From Tachypleus tridentatus (taxonomy: Eukaryota > Arthropoda > Merostomata > Xiphosura > Limulidae): a stretch of 64,000 nt of DNA. Under the pieces are notes generated by a model. The model saw only the letters and a list, made by a program, of their open reading frames with translations. It was not told where the DNA came from and made no database searches. The stretch lies in assembly GCF_004210375.1 (NCBI RefSeq), contig NC_134834.1, positions 96,786,170-96,850,169 on the forward strand, given 5' to 3'. This document shows positions 1 through 11,103 of the stretch, piece after piece. Both the position numbers and the translations under genes were made by a program. How positions within the stretch are numbered: the stretch's first letter is position 1; each line of letters begins with the position of its first letter.

Positions 1-3000
1 GGAGCTGAGCTTGATAAAAACTAAACCAAAATGGTACGTTTAACAAAATCCTTTAATTATCTGAAAGTTTTAATTTTTATCTGAAAGTTGGTACTAATGT
101 TCCAACAAACAATATTTTATCTACTGATAAAAGAAGCATCAGTGTTCGTACTTCATTTGATTTTTATAAAATATAGCTACAACATATCGCCATTGAAGAC
201 ACCAAGTGAAATGTGTAGTCCAACAGTGTACCAGAGTTCCACTTGAACATTCTTTCAAGCTCATATTTAACAGCGCTCAGTGGCATTCTGGCGTTCTTCA
301 GTCCACAAAATGTTTGACCACGCATAAAAAAAATAATTGATGTAAAACCGAATTTCAGAAATAAAGAAAAAAATAAAATTATTAATGTCCTAAAACCTAT
401 CAGTTCCTGAAAGTTTTGTCATGAAGGCTATTCACAAGTTCATACCCGAAGGTTAATTCATTTGTAAGCCAACCAAAATTAAGATCATTCATGCAATCAA
501 TTCATGGCGTATTCATAGAACAGTTATTGGTAAAAATCAGTTGGGTTAACAATTTCTAACATGTAGAAAAGCCAGTGCGTTTCGATAACATTACATTCCA
601 CCAATGGAATATATCCTGACATTATTGTTATTCTATCTACAGAAAGTACAAAATTAAATGCATAAACAAGACATCTGTAAAATATTTGTTGATTTCGTAA
701 TTATGAGTCTCCTTTGATTAAACAGATTTGTTTTGCATTAAATGTTACTGATATTAACAGAAAATAGCTACATTCATAATCGATTAAAGTTTAAATTGAA
801 TCCATATTTTATTTCATTAATAAATTTATGCCCTTGGTTTTAGACCAGGTAATCTCACACAACATTCTTACTTTGGGCATATTTTACAAACGTTCACTAC
901 AGTTATAAGGTTTCACGATGTCTTACACCTCCATAACTAAATACATAATGATCAGACAGTAACTGAACTATTTATCAGGATAAATATGTTTGGGCTTTTA
1001 TGACTCCTCCCATTTATTAAAGTGATAAAGTGTGACGTGACACACATCCGCTTTTGCAAAGGTTAGATATATATATATATATGAAATGGATTTCACAGTT
1101 ACAAATTAGAACACAATTTAAGACTAAAAAGACAGTTTGGATTTTTTATCCCCTCTGCCTCAATGCTGATTGGTTGAGTTAAACGAGCGATCTCGAGAAC
1201 GTTACGCGTATACCCTTAGGTTCAGTCAGTTTAGAGTTGGTAAAAAGTACAGAGATATTATTTCAATTTTATAATTTATTATAGTTTTTCTTTGTGTTGT
1301 ATCAGTTTCTCTCACACGCGCACAGAATCTGTAGTACTATTAAATTTTTAAAAAATATCTTATTTCAGTGTCCACTTTTCTATTGTCCGATCCAAATCTT
1401 CAGAATAAATATTACTTTAGCTCATGGGTTTCAAGGGGTTGGACCACGATGCTTTAGTTCACTCAAGACTGTTTCAACATAAAGTGTAGCATTGTAATAC
1501 TAATAACCTGCATTTAATTGTGATTTTACTATACACATTCTGAGAGCTGATGCTGAAACACCTGTTAAACATGATTCAACTTGAAGGGTCGTGTGTGAAA
1601 GTTTGTTTGCTTGTTATAAAGCAGAAGGCTACAAAATAGACTAAGAGTGATCTGAACATGTAGGTTTTCCAGCATCTACACTTACCCTTGAACTACATAG
1701 GGTATCTATGATAGATAATGAGGTGAAACATCAGTGAAATTGAACAAAAGGTTGAGAAATATAGATTTCTACCTAAAATACACTGATTATTTTCTAATAT
1801 GATATTGGAAATATCGAAATGTAAATAATAAATCTTTTAATCACGTGTTTCATAAGAAAATGTTTTCCATAATAATCTAGTGTATTTATATATTCATTTT
1901 TCTACCACGATACAAAATTATCGGTTGATATTCAGACTAGGTTTTGCATTCTCTTCTAGAACTTTCGTATCAAGTTTCATTTATTAAACTCGTGTCTACC
2001 TAAGGTAAAAGTACTTTAATTCTCTGTCTTTAATTCAGATTGAACTTGTCAACACACACGTTTCACTAGTCAGTGTACCAGTTGTTCCTTCATCGTATTG
2101 GCAGATTAGAGATACTTCCATTTCATCTCTCGTTGTGTTTATTCTGCCAAATGTAAATATTCACATCTTGTAACGATAATCCAGGCATGACTAGAATTTT
2201 ATTGTACATTGTCTTCATAGCCCTAGTAACATACTTATTCGTCAGATCTGCAAGAGATCTTCTGGAATATTGTCTTCTGTTAGGACATGTAAATAAATTT
2301 ATTCCTAACAAGTTTTGATATAAATATTTCTCTTCATGATGGTAGAATAATCGCTGTCCCAACTTTCAGTGGATATGTTATTATGGATTATTTGGTAAAA
2401 GTAAATGAGTAGTACAGTTTTTACATTGATATATGAAATGGATTTATTACTTAACACTTTTAACAGCGTACTCTAACCTGTATTTGTAAACTTAAGTACA
2501 TAAACAGCATATTAACAGAATTATATTTCTTGTGGAATAATAAAAGGTTCAATAATTATGTTAAAAAATAAGTTTCTTTTTCTATTTGTTTTTAGAGGGG
2601 CAATACAATAAAGAAGAAATAATTATCTTCAATAATGTTTATCACGTGAATTTAATATATTGCTGTTCAAGGATGAATCAATATTTATTTTCAAGATATA
2701 TTTTCAACTGTAAAAACAAAAGAAAACAGTAAATACTTTATGCATTACATATAAGAGTCTTCACAGTCAAAGTTCAATATATTACTAAGACCTGTCTTAT
2801 ATCATCTTTGTTCTTGCTGTTTTTCAAGTTGTAATATTCGGATACAAAGTTACTTGTGAGCTATTATTTGTAGGTAGTTTTAAGCCTGCAAACAGTTATG
2901 TAGCTAAAAAAAGAATTTTACTGTTTGTAAGAGAAGCTTAGAAACACACTCATATTATTTAAGTATTTAAGATGTTAGAGATATCACACACATCTATGAT

Positions 3001-3503
3001 CTAACTAGTATGATCACCTCTGATGCTGTAAACAACAGAAAGTTTTGCACACTTTGTAAGAACTGATATCATTAAAGTTATTAATTTCATGATTCAATAT
3101 TGCAGTTGTGAACTATTGAAATTTCATGTTAATAAAAGAACTAATATAAAAGGTGTTTTAATATATATATTTATATGCAATGATTGCTGTTACAAACAAA
3201 CTGCTTATGAACTAGTATATTCTGTTGAGAATAAAATTACGCCGATCCCAAGGCTGGTAACTTTAAGAAACCTCTACTGCAGATTTAATTGATGGTGCAA
3301 ATCGTAAAATTTTCTGATGTGAGATTTCTCAACCAAATAGTTTAACGTTTCGTGCTTCAGAAACGTCAGATTTACTCGAAGCCACTACCGCTATCCATGT
3401 GACTAATCACTCTAATTTAGGTATAATGTAGGAAAAACCATTCTATGGTTGGGAAAGCAATTGCCCAGGGACCCGGAGGAATGAAACCTGGTTATGCCAC
3501 AAA

Positions 3504-3719
3504 GCACCTTTACGTTACATCTATGTTTAATAGTTAAAACACCTTTAGACTAATAGACTATATCTTTGTTTAATCATTAAACCATCTTCGGACTACATCT
3601 TTGTTTACTCAGGAAAACACCTTCAGACAACATCTTTTTTTAATCATAAAACCTCCTTTAGACTACTTCTTTCTTTGTTCGCGAAACCACCTTTAGACAA
3701 CAATTTTGTTATTTCATAA
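3504..3719. repeat. Degenerate tandem repeat, about 35-base unit, six copies
   Basis: Six successive units follow the pattern (A)CACCTTnAGACnACATCTTTGTTTAATCATAAA. Spacings read by eye are roughly 35, 43, 35, 34, 36 and 35 bases. The copies are diverged, so the array is old. It is present again in the duplicated leader at 29065-29280. Confidence 0.75.
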
Positions 3720-4179
3720 ACAACATAGTTTTTGGCTTTTATTTGCATATAGAAACTTGATACGTCAAGAATGATCGAAATAATAGTTTAAGCAATAACT
3801 AACATATGCATTTAATACATATAGATTGTTCTATTTAGTACGTTCTTCAAAATGTTAAAAAGAGAGACAAAAAGAGAAACTCCTGATTGTAGGATACTTC
3901 TGTCTACACTCATTGACAACGTTCACTATTACGGTGTCAGTCACTTAAATATAATAAATTTTGTCTTCAGATAATTATAAAAAGCAGCTATAACGAAATC
4001 AACTTCTTATTAATCAAGCTTCACTATGTATTTTGTCACGGAAGATATGTCGAGTTTATTTAATATACATTTTATTCAATAAACCAACTTCCAAAAATAA
4101 ACGTTTCTTTATTTTATCAAGTGATTTAACTCATCTGTAATGAACATTTTTGCTGTGTAAGAAAAGTTCAACATCACCT

Positions 4180-5040
4180 CTTCGACTAAACTTTATGAGG
4201 TTAAAAGAGGTCATGTTGAATTTTACATTACATTTTGAATCTTATTTCAAACGAAAATGCATATTTAGTTTTAATTCGTGTAAAAGACTTCGAATTCAAA
4301 ACGACATTCGTAAAGGGAATGTCGACTACGACACGAAAATATCTGGAACCTGTTATTATATTAAAGTAACAAGTGGTACACTGAATTATCGAAAGTGTAT
4401 TCGTTGGAAAGTCTTGAACTGTAACGAGGATTAAAGTACTTGTATCCTAGGTAGACACGTGTTCTATACATCAAACTTTATACGGTAGTTCTGAAACAGA
4501 ACGTAAACCCTAATCTGAATACAAACCTAAAATTATGATTCGTAGCCTAAAATTAAAGGTCGCCGAGAATATAAAGCATCACCGAAATGTCATTCCTTAC
4601 CACTACCAGTTGTATATTAATAACACCATACTTTACTTGGTTTCATTAGACTACTGACTCACTTCTCATTCATTATCTTGTTGTATTTTATTTCAAATAA
4701 GAATTTACATAAAAGGCTTAGAATTCAGAACGATAGAGATAAAAGGAATGGTGACAATATTCTGTAGCTGGAATTGTAGCTAATTCAATTGGTACTGTTC
4801 CTTTACATGAAGCACTAGAGAACATCATTTTCATACCTGGCAGAATAAACCCACCGATCGATAATATCGAAATATTTGTTGTAAGTTATTGTTTTAAAAC
4901 AATGAATGGTACATTGGCTCATAAAGCATACTTGTTGGATGGAAAATTCTTTTTCATAGTTTCCGTATAAAGTTTAGTGTATAATCCACGTGTCTATGCA
5001 CTAAACTTTATACCGAAGTTATGGAACAGAACACAAAGAT
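4180..5040. repeat. Two ancient direct-repeat modules
   Basis: About 4180-4510 and 4680-5040 align in order. Shared blocks are a TTATTTCAAA region, AAGACTTCGAATTCAAAACGA against AAGGCTTAGAATTCAGAACGA, GTGGTACACTG against TGGTACATTGG, a CACGTGT stretch, and CAAACTTTATAC followed by GAAACAGAACG. The equivalent pair in unit 3 is at about 29770-30135 and 30320-30670. The nature of the source sequence is unknown; no uninterrupted reading frame spans either module. Confidence 0.5.
4966..5012. repeat. Inverted repeat with 14-base arms
   Basis: TATAAAGTTTAGTG at 4966-4979 is the exact reverse complement of CACTAAACTTTATA at 4999-5012, with 19 bases between them. The arms are unchanged in the unit 3 copy near 30611-30657, although two loop bases differ there. 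Confidence 0.8.
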
Positions 5041-5577
5041 TAACACGTTACAGGAAGTGTAAAACATTACGGAAAACATTTGATCATGAAGCACTTGTGC
5101 ACAACATTTGTTCTACATACAGAATATGTCCAATAGCGTATTTAGAAAGCAATAGTGTGTTTGATACAAAACTATATTACAAAGGTTTCTGTAACATTTC
5201 AATAATGTTTCATCTCACATATTTTCTTCGATTTCTTGGTAACTTTTTAATTACTTTTAATCACTGTTAATATTAAACACTACAAACGTTAGAATAAACA
5301 ATCTTTATATAATTCAACTTAAAATTAAACACACATCGTTAAATGTATAGTTTTCACTCCCTATGTTTGTAACTCTTCAAGTGAAATAATGATACTTGCA
5401 AACCTAACATGGAAGTTTATACAAGTACAGAAGCAAGGTAAACACTTACAACAATTGCAGTTTATAAAAATATTATTAAACTACTTGTCGTTTGCATATG
5501 ACAAACTACAGATTTGTGGTGTAAGCACTTTTAGCTAAAGACATTAAATAGTAATGACATGTCATCGTATCAGTAGA

Positions 5578-7890
5578 GTTCACTGTGTCGGTATTTGGGT
5601 ATTCATGTTGTAAAATACCCAGGAGGATCAGGTACATTTGACCTCTTCCTCCCTCCCGAACGATTATAGCGTCTGTCTTTAGGGTTTTTTTTTTGTTGTT
5701 TTTTTTAAGCTTTGGGCCAGAGTAAAAGTATAACATCATACTCAGGCCCATTTCAGGGCTCAGTCCATGCATGGACGAACAAGAAGTTTTTTTTCTTCAT
5801 TTAATTTTTTTTATATATATTTTTTGTATTTTTTTCCTTTTTCTCTATTGAGAGAATGCTACTACTACTTGTAGTACACACCCAAAAATGAAAGTAAGAA
5901 TAATTTTTATTATTCAATACTTGAATAATAATTCAAAAAGAGAAAAAATAATAATAATGATTAAAAAAGAAAATAATAATTATAATAATAAAAAGAAACA
6001 AAGACTAAGTGTCTAGTGCATAGTGGCCAGCTTGTGTTACATTTCTTAAATATATGTTTAAAGGGAAGAGGTATTTAGGACCATTTACATCATGTACGTG
6101 ATATCTGTCGAGATCACACATTAAGTCATTTTCTATGCCAATTCTTATTGAAATATTTTAGAGAATTATGCAAGAGTCTTTCAGCTATTGTATCTATGTT
6201 TGCATACTTGTGCATGAATGTGGTTGAGGTGCTACGTGGTACTTTATATGCTGAAGTTAGTACTGAATTTTGTATACGTTGAAGTTTCTGTACATGTGTG
6301 GGTGCTATGTTAATCCAGGCAGGTGATGCATATTCTATTGTTGGTCTAATGTACGTTTTGTAGATTTTAAGTATATTGTCTGGTGATGTTCCTTGAATTT
6401 TACCTGAAAGACTTCTTGCATAGTTTGCTCTTTTCCAGATTCGTATCAGTACATTTTTAATATGTGGTAGCCACGTTAATTTTGAATCATAGGTTAGACC
6501 TAGAAATTTAGCAGAAGTAGCAGTCAGTAAAAGTGATCCATTCATATATAGTTTTGGTGGATCTTTTTTCAGCTTATTCAGTCTGCTGAATAATATGACT
6601 TGGGTTTTTGGAATATTGATTTTGATTCTGTATTTCTGGCAGTATTGTTCGATGTTATTCAGGACTGGTTGTAGGTTCGTTGCTGCTATTGACGGAGTGG
6701 GGGCACTTTTCCAGACTGCTACATCGTCAGCGAACTGTGATGCATAACCTAAATTTAGGTCCGACAGAGGCATATTACTCACGTACATGATAAATAATAT
6801 AGGGCTAACAACCCCTCCCTGCGGGACTCCTGCTTCGAGTGAAAAGGACCCTGAGTGGGCCCCATTTACATTTACTTTACACATTCTGTTATCCAGGAAG
6901 TTGGACAGCCAGCGAATAGTTTCCTGGGGTAATGCCATTTCAAGTAATCTATGTGTAAACCATTATGCCAAACTGTGTCAAATCTTTCTCAATGTCGAGA
7001 GCAAGCTACAGTGCATTCTTTTTTTTTGAAGCTGTCGGTAATTGATTCTGTAAGTCGAATCAGGTGGTCTGTAGTTTGGCGGTTTTAGAAAACCGTTTTG
7101 AATTTCTGGTAATTTTGAATTTTCGTCTAAGTAAACTGACAGACGATTACTAATTATCCTCTCTAATACTTTGCCAATACAACTGGTTAAGCTAATCGGG
7201 CGGTAGTTGTTTGGTTTATTCGCTGGCTTTCCTTCTTTCTGGAACATTAATATTATTGCTTCCTTCCAAGAAACGGGGATATATCCAGCTGATAGTGAGA
7301 GATTAAATAACGCTGTTAGGTGTTCATATAATCTCTGAGTGCCTTGTTTTAGGAGGATAGCTGGAATACCATCTTCTCCAGGGGCTTTGTTTTTTGTGTT
7401 GTTAATAGCAGTTACGACTTCTGTTACAGTGATATGTTTTATCAGTTGATGAGTGCTCCAGTCTTTTGTTTTTTCTTGGAGTGTAATAGTGTTGACTGGA
7501 AATTTAGGTATAAAATGCTTCTGTTTTGATCAATAAAGTTTGTGACTGTATTATAAAAGTATCTGTTCATGTCTGGTTCATGATGTGTCTTAAACGTGTT
7601 TTCTAGGTGTTTTTAAATATCTCGGCTTTTTCTGTGTTATTGTATGCTGTTTCTCCATCCAGTTCCAGTGGTGGATATACTGTGTTTGTTGTTCCTGTAT
7701 TTGTAAATCTTTTCAAGTGTGTCCAGAATTGTTTAGGATCAGTTTTGTGATTTAGATCGGAACAGAAGGTGTCCCAGTTTTCTTGTTTCTGTTGTCTGAT
7801 TAAGTTTCGTATTTTATTCCTTATTGTGTTTATCTGAGTTTTAAGTGTGGGGTTGCGATTTTGAATGTACTGTCTGCGGAGTATACGTCT
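5578..7890 (-). mobile_element. Jockey-like LINE, 5'-truncated, with target-site duplication
   Basis: Reading on the minus strand from about 7890 down, the element encodes a LINE reverse transcriptase. A helical linker (QFWTHLKRFT) comes first, then KPNNYRPISLTS (RT motif 1) near 7200, GVPQGGVVSPILF near 6820 and the catalytic FADDVAVW near 6730, then the thumb and a C-terminal tail with YIRPTIEYASPAW that ends near 6126. No endonuclease domain is present, so the copy is 5'-truncated (2.3 kb), and frameshifts near 7600-7250 and 6978-6938 break the frame. The A-rich, TAATAA-type 3' end lies on the low-coordinate side. Limits are fixed by the empty site at 31155-31159 and by GTAGA repeated at 5573-5577 and 7891-7895. 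The jockey/I assignment is by motif style only. Confidence 0.9.
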
Positions 7891-7916
7891 GTAGATTTCG
7901 TTGTATAAAGTTTGGT

Positions 7917-8149
7917 TTGAATTTCGCGCCAAGCTACACAAAGACTACTTGTACCAGTCGTCCCTATTTTAATAATGTAAGACTAGAGGTAAGACAGCTA
8001 GTCTTCACTACCGACCGCCAACTCTCTGGGCTACTTTTTTACCAACGAATAGTGGGATTGACCGTCACTATATATAATACCCCCACGGTTGAAAGGGCGA
8101 ACATGCTTGGTACGAGTCGAGTGCCTTAACCATCTGGCCATGCCGGACC
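7917..8149 (-). mobile_element. tRNA-derived SINE, type A
   Basis: It carries the type A body (CTAGTCTTACACTG... GGTGGCGG region, reverse orientation) and ends at GGCCATGCCGGACC. It has lost most of the tRNA-like B-box region. The same copy sits at 31179 in unit 3 without the LINE beside it. Confidence 0.85.
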
Positions 8150-8655
8150 ATGTCTAATTCACAAAAAACAAACAAGTTCTTTAACAACACACTACCATTG
8201 TATGTATCATCAGGTCTTGTGTAAAGATAGTTACCAACTCATTTAAATATATATGTAATTTTCAAATGTCTTTATTTTCACTTTTTATCAATTGAAAGCT
8301 ATGGCGGTTTTATTCAATAAAATATTCTGTATAAGAATAATTTACATACTTTTAAGTCATACAAAACAATGACTGGATTTTATTTCTTTAAATAAGGTAT
8401 TGATGAAAAACACAACATATTTTTATATAGAATCTCATACAGATGATCTCTTTTCTCTACCACAACTAAAAACCATACTTAATAAATTACTACAAATTCA
8501 ATAGTGTTATTCTTTTATAAGAGTTTTATTTCGAATAAAGGTACATGAGAGTTAAACATATAACAAAAAGAAGAAAACCACAACAGGTTATTATATCATA
8601 GGTAATGAATATTCATGATGTTCTAAAAACACGTTTGTCCAAGAAGATTTAATAC

Positions 8656-8787
8656 AAATGAAATAGAAACCCTATAACTCATAACCCTATATCCCAAGCG
8701 AATCGGAAAGGGAGACTCCCAGTTTGTCACTGAAGAAGAAAGTCCACCTTTTGACAGCGCTCTAGTAATAGGGTTTCTATTTCATTT
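8656..8787. mobile_element. 132-base palindromic element (MITE-like)
   Basis: The 20-base ends AAATGAAATAGAAACCCTAT (8656-8675) and its exact reverse complement (8768-8787) flank a 92-base core. Perfect terminal inverted repeats on so short a non-coding element suggest a MITE or another foldback element. I cannot see a clear target-site duplication. It recurs at 48595-48728 only as part of the large duplication. Confidence 0.6.
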
Positions 8788-9104
8788 TTATCAGAGGTAA
8801 TGTACAGATAGGTGGTGGTTTTCATCAGCTGTGAATATCAGTAACATGAAAATATGTAAATATTAACGTAAATTTTCTTAGAACAGAATTAGTAACATTT
8901 CATTCAATATATTAGTCAAATCACTGAATACCAAAAGTTTTAGAAAATATCGAAATACTAATCAGTGTTATAAAATGACGACATAACATTGTTGCCTTTC
9001 GTTTCGTGAATCCTTGCCAGATAATTATTAAAATGCAAAACTAGTCAGTTTTACAAGTGGATTAAGTAAATCATATATCTTTTTAATTTCTGTTCTATCT
9101 AAAA

Positions 9105-9198
9105 CATGTTCACTGACGATGACCGAAAAAGGTCGAAACGTTGTTCGCTTTTCTACATAGTGTTTTCTCCACCCATACCAGCCGTTTTTTACATATAT
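9105..9198 (+). mobile_element. Isolated Penelope-type tail with hammerhead-like core
   Basis: CTGACGA (9113-9119), stem GACC/GGTC (9121-9124 with 9131-9134) and GAAAC (9135-9139) form the hammerhead core layout. The following GTTGTTCGC... AGCCGTTTTTTACATATA tail matches the 3' end of the Penelope-like element at 44979-45068. No reverse transcriptase lies beside it, so this is a remnant. The flanking bases do not make a good stem I. Confidence 0.6.
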
Positions 9199-9321
9199 AA
9201 TGTTAAGTAATGTTTGATATCATGGTTTTAATATTCTGAACTAATTGGAAATGCCACATTTTCTTTTAGTGAGTTTAATTTCATATCAACAATTTTTCCT
9301 TAACCAAAAACAAAACGAACT

Positions 9322-9594
9322 TGTTTGTTTGGGAATTACGCACAAAGCTACTCGAGGGCTATCTGTGCTAGCCGTCCCTAATTTAGCAGTGTAAGACTAG
9401 AGGGAAGGCAGCTAGTCATCACCACCCACCGCAAACTCTTGGGCTGCTCTTTTACCAACGAATAGTGGGATTGACTGTCACATTATACACCCCCACGGCT
9501 GGGAGGGAAAGCATGTTTAGCGCGACGCGGGCGCGAACCCGCGACCCTCGGATTACGAGTCGCACGCCTTACGCTCTTGGCCATGCCAGGCCTC
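9322..9594 (-). mobile_element. tRNA-derived SINE, type A, near full length
   Basis: It has the complete body and tRNA-like head in reverse, from TTGTTTGTTTGGGAATTACG to GGCCATGCCAGGCCTC. B-box equivalent GGGTTCGCG is in the reverse complement. Confidence 0.92.
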
Positions 9595-10182
9595 AAAACG
9601 AACTGCTACCGTAATTTCTCTTTTAACGAATGACGTCAACAAGAAGATTATTTCAAGGAAAATTACGTAACTAGTATAACTATTGTCACGTGAACACAAA
9701 GAAAACATCTCTTGAGCCACCCTGTGGGAAAATTATTAAAATCCTTGGAATGATTGAAATAAATTAATTATAGTTACCCTTCTCAGCAACATAACGACTG
9801 AACTAACTAATTAAGTTGGAATATTTATCTCTACATTAACAGAAACTACAGATAAAATAATTATTTTTTTTAAGAAAGGAAAAGGTATTCTAAATGTTTC
9901 GTGTAAAACACATTCTGAAACACGTTTATGTGATAATTTGGATAATTAAGTACATGTTACAAATAAAACAACAACCAAAACGTTTCAAGAATAGTTCTCT
10001 GACTTCCCAGCGGTGAGAAGGCCAATCTGTAAATTCTATAGGCAGCGGTTTATGTGTTGTGTTACCGCTAATGTTCCACACTTTCATGTCGAAGATGCGC
10101 GAAAACAGGTATTGTCAAATTCCACTGTTCGATTAGACAAGAGCAGACCAAGAGTTAATAGTAATGGGTTACCTCTTGTTTG

Positions 10183-10576
10183 TTAGTTGAAATTTTGGGA
10201 CGGTTACTGTCAATAGTAACTTTGTGGGGATATATATATTTCGAGAAAAAACGTAACATCATTAAATTAAGAAATAAAAAAGGTTTTAAAACTAGACATG
10301 TTTAAAGAACAACTAAACTTGGAGTGTTTCTACAGAAACATATGAACTAGAAAATGGTGAAGGTAACTGTGATTAGAAACATATTATTTTAATCAGAAAA
10401 ATTATCAGGAGAGTTTACAGAATGGAGTAACAATAAAATAATGTAAAGAGAACACAGTTTACGTGAACCAAGAAGCACAAATTCTAAATAAGAGTAGCAG
10501 TGAACGACTAGGATTATTCACATTTCTATATGTTATCAGTTAAATAAATTTAAAAACACAAGATGGGCGTGAAGAC
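10183..10576. other. About 390-base insertion upstream of the gene A promoter
   Basis: Unit 2 runs straight from CCTCTTGTTTG to (A)ATTCAAGCTCTCAAC (about 21062-21095), whereas unit 1 has about 390 extra bases between the same two landmarks. The equivalent insertion is in the post-gap copy at roughly 50104-50493. I recognise no element in it. It ends about 100 bases upstream of the TATA box. Confidence 0.65.
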
Positions 10577-10679
10577 AATTCAAACTCTCAACCAATGATG
10601 ATTCGTTATCTGGTTACCTGATTCCAGGTGGCTCATGGCAAAATGGAAACCGGCTTATTTCGGGGTTTCATATAGCGAG

Positions 10680-10687
10680 TATAAAAG
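10680..10687 (+). promoter_or_regulatory. TATA box of gene A
   Basis: GAGTATAAAAGGAACG lies upstream of a likely non-coding first exon (start expected near 10710). That exon ends in a good donor, ATTAG|GTAAGT, at 10746/10747. The next exon begins at 11074 after TTTCTTTACAG. The arrangement is kept in all four 5' regions (A, B, D, E). Confidence 0.75.
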
Positions 10688-11073
10688 GAACGAATTTGAT
10701 CCAGATGAATTAGTGATACCACCTAGCGTAAAACGAGAGATATTAGGTAAGTAAATAGCTGGCTGGCCACCTGGTGTCAGAAATTTTCGTCTGAAACAAA
10801 AAACCCTCTTTGTTAGAGGATTTATAATATTTACAGATATTATGTTTGTTGTGATATTATACCTGTGGAGTTAACAGATTATTTACAATTTATATATGCG
10901 TATGTGTTTCTGTCTTTTTATCTAATAATTAGCTGTTAGAATTTGAAGCTTCTGTGAATATAATTATGTTGTGTATTTGGTTTGTTTTCACCAGAAAGAA
11001 CTACAATAATATATACCTAACATTCCTCTGAATGTGTTTACTTAATCCGAATCGTCGTCACTTTTCTTTACAG

Positions 11074-11103
11074 GTTGATTTACAGTACATTACTTTAGTA
11101 ACG
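11074..11103 (+). other. 5' untranslated part of the start-codon exon, gene A
   Basis: A strong acceptor (TTTTCTTTACAG) ends at 11073, and 30 bases separate it from the ATG. The same acceptor is found at 21708, 50986 and 61575, so the start-codon exon is internal and preceded by a non-coding exon. Confidence 0.65.

Larger units (their letters stand above)
1..5577. repeat. Unit 1 leader, long duplicated non-coding block
   Basis: This 5.6-kb block is repeated almost base for base at 25572-31159, and its first 2.1 kb is repeated more distantly at 17319-20640 and 57185-60500. I see no convincing gene in it: the short open frames differ between copies through indels and have no recognisable domain. 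Within it are a roughly 35-base tandem repeat (3504-3719), two related half-kilobase modules (about 4180-4510 and 4680-5040) and a 14-base inverted repeat (4966-5012). The block ends where the LINE inserted. Confidence 0.85.

Noticed and set aside
1294-1482. Small frame repeated in every leader (also 19755, 59623)
   Set aside because: It starts with a signal-like stretch in two copies, but the start codon and frame differ among copies through indels and no domain is seen.
2123-2362. 79-residue minus-strand frame also open at 27684-27923
   Set aside because: The two blocks are recent duplicates, so a shared open frame is expected by chance; unit 2 lacks it and nothing in the protein is recognisable.
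3504-3719. CRISPR-like array
   Set aside because: Units abut with no unique spacers, and the setting is a eukaryotic genome; it is a plain tandem repeat.
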